This document shows positions 27,851 to 28,356 of a stretch of 28,356 bases of DNA, one piece after another. The position numbers were made by a program, and so were the translations under genes. This DNA comes from a virus. A model generated the notes under the pieces. It was not told the DNA's origin, did not search any database, and was given only the letters and a program-made list of their open reading frames with translations. The stretch covers positions 1-28,356 of IMG/VR virus record IMGVR_UViG_3300046512_000224; one strand, written 5' to 3'. The first letter of the stretch is position 1; each line of letters starts with the position of its first letter.

Positions 27851-28356
27851 TCAGCCCAGGCTGGCCTCCTTCAGCTGGCGGATCTGGTCACGCACGCGCG
27901 CGGCATCCTCGAACTCCAGGTCGCGGGCGTGCTGGTACATCTTCTGCTCCAGCGCCTGCAGGCGCTTGGCGATCTGGGCCGGTTCGAGGGTGCGGTAATC
28001 CACCGCCTCCTCCGCGACACGACCGCCCTTGCCCTTCCCTTTGCCACGCGCTTCCTTCTCGGCCGCGTCCGAGCGCGCACCTTCCAGCACATCGGTGATC
28101 GGGCGCAGCACCGACTTGGGCACGATGCCGTGCGCGGTGTTGTACTCGACCTGCTTGGCGCGACGGCGGTCGGTTTCGTCGATCGCCGCCTGCATCGAGC
28201 GGGTCATCTTGTCCGCATACAGGATCGCCTTGCCACGCAGGTTGCGCGCGGCGCGACCGATGGTCTGGATCAGGGAACCGGTTGAACGCAGGAAGCCTTC
28301 CTTGTCGGCATCGAGGATCGCCACCAGCGACACCTCGGGCATGTCCAGGCCTTCGC
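27851..28356 (-). CDS. uvrB: Excinuclease ABC subunit B, C-terminal part
   Basis: 168 C-terminal residues; the start lies beyond the window. [22 protein letters not shown] and Q-T-I-G-R-A-A-R-N are helicase motifs V and VI, followed by Y-N-T-A-H-G-I-V-P and the UVR domain ([22 protein letters not shown]) that binds UvrC. A Lys/Gly-rich insert (K-G-K-G-K-G-G) is typical of Xanthomonadaceae-like UvrB. It is the only clear chromosomal protein gene here. Confidence 0.97.
   Translation of the reverse strand, partial: EGLDMPEVSLVAILDADKEGFLRSTGSLIQTIGRAARNLRGKAILYADKMTRSMQAAIDETDRRRAKQVEYNTAHGIVPKSVLRPITDVLEGARSDAAEKEARGKGKGKGGRVAEEAVDYRTLEPAQIAKRLQALEQKMYQHARDLEFEDAARVRDQIRQLKEASLG

Noticed and set aside
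27851-28356. uvrB as a disrupted gene
   Set aside because: The frame is continuous to the window edge and its C-terminus is complete; the missing part is a window limit, not phage damage.

Overview
The window is most of a lambda-like (siphovirus, HK97-morphogenesis) prophage. It sits at the 3' end of a tRNA-Val(GAC) gene, next to the 3' end of host uvrB. High GC, the UvrB C-terminus and the style of the phage proteins suggest a Xanthomonadaceae host, most likely Stenotrophomonas or a close relative; this is inferred from reading, not from a search. The far prophage end (rest of the tail genes, second att site) lies beyond position 1.

Layout. 1-9280, minus strand: structural block, read from terminase at the right to tail at the left: TerS, TerL, portal, prohead protease, major capsid, an unknown, head-tail connector, head closure, HK97-gp10-like, tail terminator, major tail protein, tail-assembly chaperones joined by a -1 frameshift, then an edge-truncated SPRY-like protein. 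9381-11224, minus: HNH nuclease and a lysis cassette (lambda R-like endolysin, membrane protein, Rz with embedded Rz1). 11384-11923: a YfbU-family gene insulated by terminators. 11985-16848, minus: early/replication operon (Q-like zinc-finger protein, RusA, winged-helix protein, Ref-like nuclease, small unknowns, helicase-loader-like protein, O-like initiator with candidate origin repeats, CII-family regulator). 17004-18580: switch region with a Cro/YdaS-like gene (minus) divergent from a LexA-type CI repressor (plus). 18640-19161: a membrane-anchored DUF4760-like gene beside cI, in the position of lambda rex. 19162-19614: a structured intergenic region with a second operator/promoter. 19615-25654, plus: an early 'left' operon of mostly unknown small proteins ending in a C5-methyltransferase with a repeat-built target-recognition region. 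25660-25914, minus: an orphan gene. 26035-27720, plus: zinc-binding protein, excisionase and tyrosine integrase. 27671-28356: tRNA-Val and uvrB.

How it works together. One 14-bp dyad of the form TTAG-N6-CTAA recurs at exactly 25-bp spacing, three times between cro and cI and twice before the plus operon. In both places it lies identically over a TTGACW-N17-TAANCT promoter. CI therefore probably silences both early operons, as lambda CI does at OR and OL. CII and Q homologues complete a lambda-style decision circuit. Accessory genes (YfbU family, DUF4760, methyltransferase, unknown small proteins) sit at the usual moron positions.

The least explained parts are the 19615-22685 unknown operon, the structured 19162-19614 spacer, the plus-strand 65-residue gene inside the early minus operon, and the repeat region of the methyltransferase.
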